NCBI GenBank assembly: GCA_023409435.1
Contig: JAEYHP010000077.1
Span: 1 to 14,690, forward strand
Length of the DNA: 14,690 nucleotides
Reading direction: 5' to 3'
Source: Bacillota bacterium
GTDB lineage: Bacteria > Bacillota > Clostridia > Christensenellales > CAG-138
Shown: positions 13,025-14,690 of the stretch, in pieces
Numbering within the stretch: the first letter of the stretch is position 1
How the letters are laid out: every line of letters starts with the position of its first letter
The notes under the pieces: model-generated
What the model was told of the DNA's origin: nothing
The model's database searches: none
Seen by the model: the letters and a program-made list of their open reading frames with translations, nothing else
Program-made: the position numbers and the translations under genes

Positions 13025-13201
13025 TCAATGATCCCCTTCCAGTAAATTTTCCGCATACGCCTGCAGGCTGGCAAAGGTTTTGACATTGGATGCGCGCGTA
13101 CTGATCTGGTCCCGCACGAAATCCGGCAGCATGTTGAAGTACTTCCACGCCTGCGCGTCGTTTTTGAGCAGCGCGTGCATATCCGAATAGCGTTGTTCCA
13201 T
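13025..13201 (-). CDS. Conserved-looking 58-aa hypothetical protein
   Basis: No named family recognised. The protein, MEQRYSDMHALLKNDAQAWK onward, is soluble and mostly helical, with the pattern ALL..D..A..YFNMLPDFVRDQISTRA...TFASLQAYAENL that looks like a real folded domain. The ATG at 13201 is preceded by GAGGT with 7-base spacing; a GTG at 13210 would overlap that site. A strong terminator follows, which also supports a real gene. It lies downstream of clpX but is separated from it by two terminator-like structures, and I see no clear promoter of its own. Confidence 0.72.
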   Translation of the reverse strand: MEQRYSDMHALLKNDAQAWKYFNMLPDFVRDQISTRASNVKTFASLQAYAENLLEGDH

Positions 13202-13251
13202 TATTCTCACCTCGGTGGGTAGTTTGTGGAAAGAACACTTTGTTCATGCGC

Positions 13252-13351
13252 GGAAAAACAACGGATACGTTGGAGGCGCTGCCTCCAAACTTCCGTTTAG
13301 GGCCGTAACGGCCCTAAAAACCCAGTTTAAGAACTCTTATAGAACGTTCTT
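13252..13351 (-). other. Tandem-hairpin region between clpX and the 58-aa gene
   Basis: Three structures stand in a row. The first is TTGGAGGC-GCT-GCCTCCAA (13270-13288), with an outer stem AACGGA/TCCGTT (13260-13265 and 13292-13297), followed on the minus strand by a run of five T (13254-13258). The second is a perfect 10-bp stem TTTAGGGCCG-TAA-CGGCCCTAAA (13296-13318). The third is AAGAAC/GTTCTT (13329-13351) containing the palindrome AGAACGTTCT. The first could act as a terminator or attenuator ahead of the 58-aa gene. The remaining bases between the genes hold nothing I recognise. Confidence 0.5.
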
Positions 13352-13356
13352 TGACA

Positions 13357-13382
13357 AAAAGAGGCGGGATTGCTCCCGCCTC
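13357..13382 (-). terminator. Intrinsic terminator of clpX
   Basis: GAGGCGGGA (13361-13369) and TCCCGCCTC (13374-13382) form a perfect 9-bp stem with a 4-base loop. On the minus strand it is followed by TTTTTG. It lies about 18 bases beyond the clpX stop codon. Confidence 0.88.
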
Positions 13383-13399
13383 CTTTGCGTTATTATTAT

Positions 13400-14656
13400 T
13401 TACGCGCCGTCCCCGGATTTGAGGCGCTTCTCTTCCCGCAGCTTTAAAAGCGGCGGCTGGGTGCGCTCTATGGTCTCCTTTGTGACGGTGCAGCTGACGA
13501 CATCGCTCCTTGAGGGAATATCATACATGATATCCATCATGGCCTCTTCGAGTATCGACCGCAAGCCGCGCGCGCCGGTCTTCCGGTCGATCGCTTTCTG
13601 GGCCACGGCCTTTAACGCCGCCTCGTCGAAGTGCAGCTCCACGCCGTCCATTTCGAACAGGCGTTTGTACTGCCGCGCCAGCGCGTTCTTGGGCTCGGTG
13701 AGTATGGACAAAAGCGCAGCCTCGTCAAGCTGGTGCAGCGTGACGATCACCGGCATACGGCCCACAAACTCGGGGATCAGACCGTACTTCAAAAGGTCCT
13801 CGGGCAGGATTTCCCTAAGGATTGCGCCGATGTCCTTGTTGGTATTGCTCTGTACATCCGCGCCAAAGCCCATCAGCTTTTCACCGGTGCGCTTTTTGAT
13901 GATATCGTCTACGCCCGCAAAAGCGCCGCCGCAGATGAACAGGATGTTCGTGGTGTCGATCTGTATAAACTCCTGGTGCGGGTGCTTCCTGCCGCCCTGC
14001 GGGGGAACGCTTGCGGTGGTGCCTTCGAGTATTTTCAAAAGCGCCTGCTGCACGCCCTCGCCGGAAACGTCGCGGGTGATGGAGGGGTTCTCGCTCTTCC
14101 TGGCGATTTTATCGATTTCGTCGATGTAGATAATGCCCTTTTCAGCGCGCTCCACATCATAATCGGCAGCCTGTATGAGCTTTAAAAGGATGTTCTCCAC
14201 GTCCTCGCCAACATAGCCCGCCTCAGTCAAAGAGGTGGCGTCCGCCATGGCGAAGGGGACGTTCAATATTTTAGCTAGTGTCTGGGCCAGTATGGTCTTG
14301 CCGCAGCCCGTGGGCCCCAGCATGATGATGTTGCTCTTTTGCAGTTCCACATCATCGCGCGAGGCGCCAGCGCCGATGCGCTTGTAGTGGTTGTATACGG
14401 CGACGGACAGCGCCTTCTTGGCCTGCTGCTGGCCGATGACATACTGGTTGAGCGTATTCATGATTTCCTGCGGCTTGGGGACGTCGGAGAGGTCCACAGG
14501 CTGCGTTGCGGTGTCCTCGTCAATGATTTCGCGGCAAAGCTCCACGCACTCATTGCAGATGTACACGCCCGGGCCCGCGATGATGCGATGCACCTCATCC
14601 TGGTTCTTGCCGCAGAATGTGCACTTGCCGGGGCCCTTGTCATCATATTTCGGCTT
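13400..14656 (-). CDS. clpX: ATP-dependent Clp protease unfoldase ClpX (start codon not readable)
   Basis: Hexameric AAA+ unfoldase that feeds proteins to ClpP. The frame from 14656 gives about 418 residues, the normal length. The N-terminal zinc finger has C12, C15, C34 and C37. The AAA+ domain has Walker A GPTGCGKT (114-121), pore loop GYVGED (147-152), Walker B IIYIDEID (175-182), the RKH pore loop, a ClpP-contact loop reading MGFG (usually IGFG) and sensor 2 GARGLRSI. The family start MAKYDD... is expected at 14656, but the bases there read AAG CCG AAA TAT GAT GAC, and a TAA stop sits two codons upstream. The first canonical start in frame is a GTG at 14593, which would remove half of the zinc finger. 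clpP would lie outside the window. Confidence 0.92.
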   Translation of the reverse strand, partial: KPKYDDKGPGKCTFCGKNQDEVHRIIAGPGVYICNECVELCREIIDEDTATQPVDLSDVPKPQEIMNTLNQYVIGQQQAKKALSVAVYNHYKRIGAGASRDDVELQKSNIIMLGPTGCGKTILAQTLAKILNVPFAMADATSLTEAGYVGEDVENILLKLIQAADYDVERAEKGIIYIDEIDKIARKSENPSITRDVSGEGVQQALLKILEGTTASVPPQGGRKHPHQEFIQIDTTNILFICGGAFAGVDDIIKKRTGEKLMGFGADVQSNTNKDIGAILREILPEDLLKYGLIPEFVGRMPVIVTLHQLDEAALLSILTEPKNALARQYKRLFEMDGVELHFDEAALKAVAQKAIDRKTGARGLRSILEEAMMDIMYDIPSRSDVVSCTVTKETIERTQPPLLKLREEKRLKSGDGA

Positions 14657-14690
14657 AAATTACCTACCTTCTGGGGGGAATAATCTGGTC

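Noticed and set aside
12856..13086. Minus-strand frame with a hydrophobic end
   Set aside because: It runs over a terminator and the AT-rich promoter tract of the DUF2089 operon; the hydrophobic residues come from AT-rich bases.
13215..14129. Plus-strand open frame of 304 codons
   Set aside because: It is the antisense shadow of clpX; the minus strand has all AAA+ motifs.

Overview
The window looks like chromosome of a spore-forming, fairly GC-rich Firmicute of the class Clostridia. Reasons: AGGAGG-type ribosome binding sites throughout; an infC-rpmI-rplT operon with a Firmicute-style L20 leader; a Bacillus-type pspA-ydjG-ydjI cluster; a YvlD/DUF2089 operon; an exosporium BclB-type protein, which points to sporulation; and a ClpX typical of the group. 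Genus cannot be fixed from the sequence. No phage, insertion sequence, CRISPR array, tRNA or rRNA was seen.

Layout. 1-400: 5' part of argG (minus), with a promoter overlapped by a near-consensus ARG box at about 446-461. 697-3476: plus-strand operon for a PspA coiled-coil protein, a YdjG-like double zinc-ribbon membrane protein and a YdjI-like SPFH protein with a C-terminal zinc ribbon, closed by a strong terminator. 3649-7316: minus-strand response regulator and histidine kinase, then a DrrA/DrrB-like ABC exporter. Four perfectly phased 11-bp repeats lie just upstream of the exporter's -10, and related repeats precede the regulator, so the two-component system probably activates the exporter and itself. 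A 19-codon ORF is stop-start coupled to the ATPase gene.

7557-8901: consensus sigma-A promoter, L20 leader with attenuator, then infC (apparently starting at AUC), rpmI and rplT. 8981-9751: SpoU/TrmH-family rRNA methyltransferase (YsgA-like). 9779-10786 (minus): BclB-type exosporium protein with almost no collagen region. 10963-11175 (minus): single-domain molbindin.

11340-12841 (minus): four-gene operon of a DUF2089 zinc-ribbon/HTH regulator, a YvlB/LiaX-N-like protein, an unknown small membrane protein and a YvlD-like membrane protein. 13025-13201 (minus): 58-aa hypothetical protein. 13400-14656 (minus): clpX, whose expected start codon is not readable in this sequence.

Theme: three separate modules (PspA/YdjG/YdjI, two-component system plus ABC exporter, DUF2089/YvlB/YvlD) resemble cell-envelope stress systems of Bacillus, interleaved with housekeeping translation and proteolysis genes. 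No wholly new defence or mobile system was recognised. The most noteworthy observations are regulatory: phased response-regulator boxes, the coupled 19-aa ORF, the AUC start of infC, the inverted repeat on the DUF2089 promoter, a tandem-hairpin region downstream of clpX, and the missing clpX start codon.
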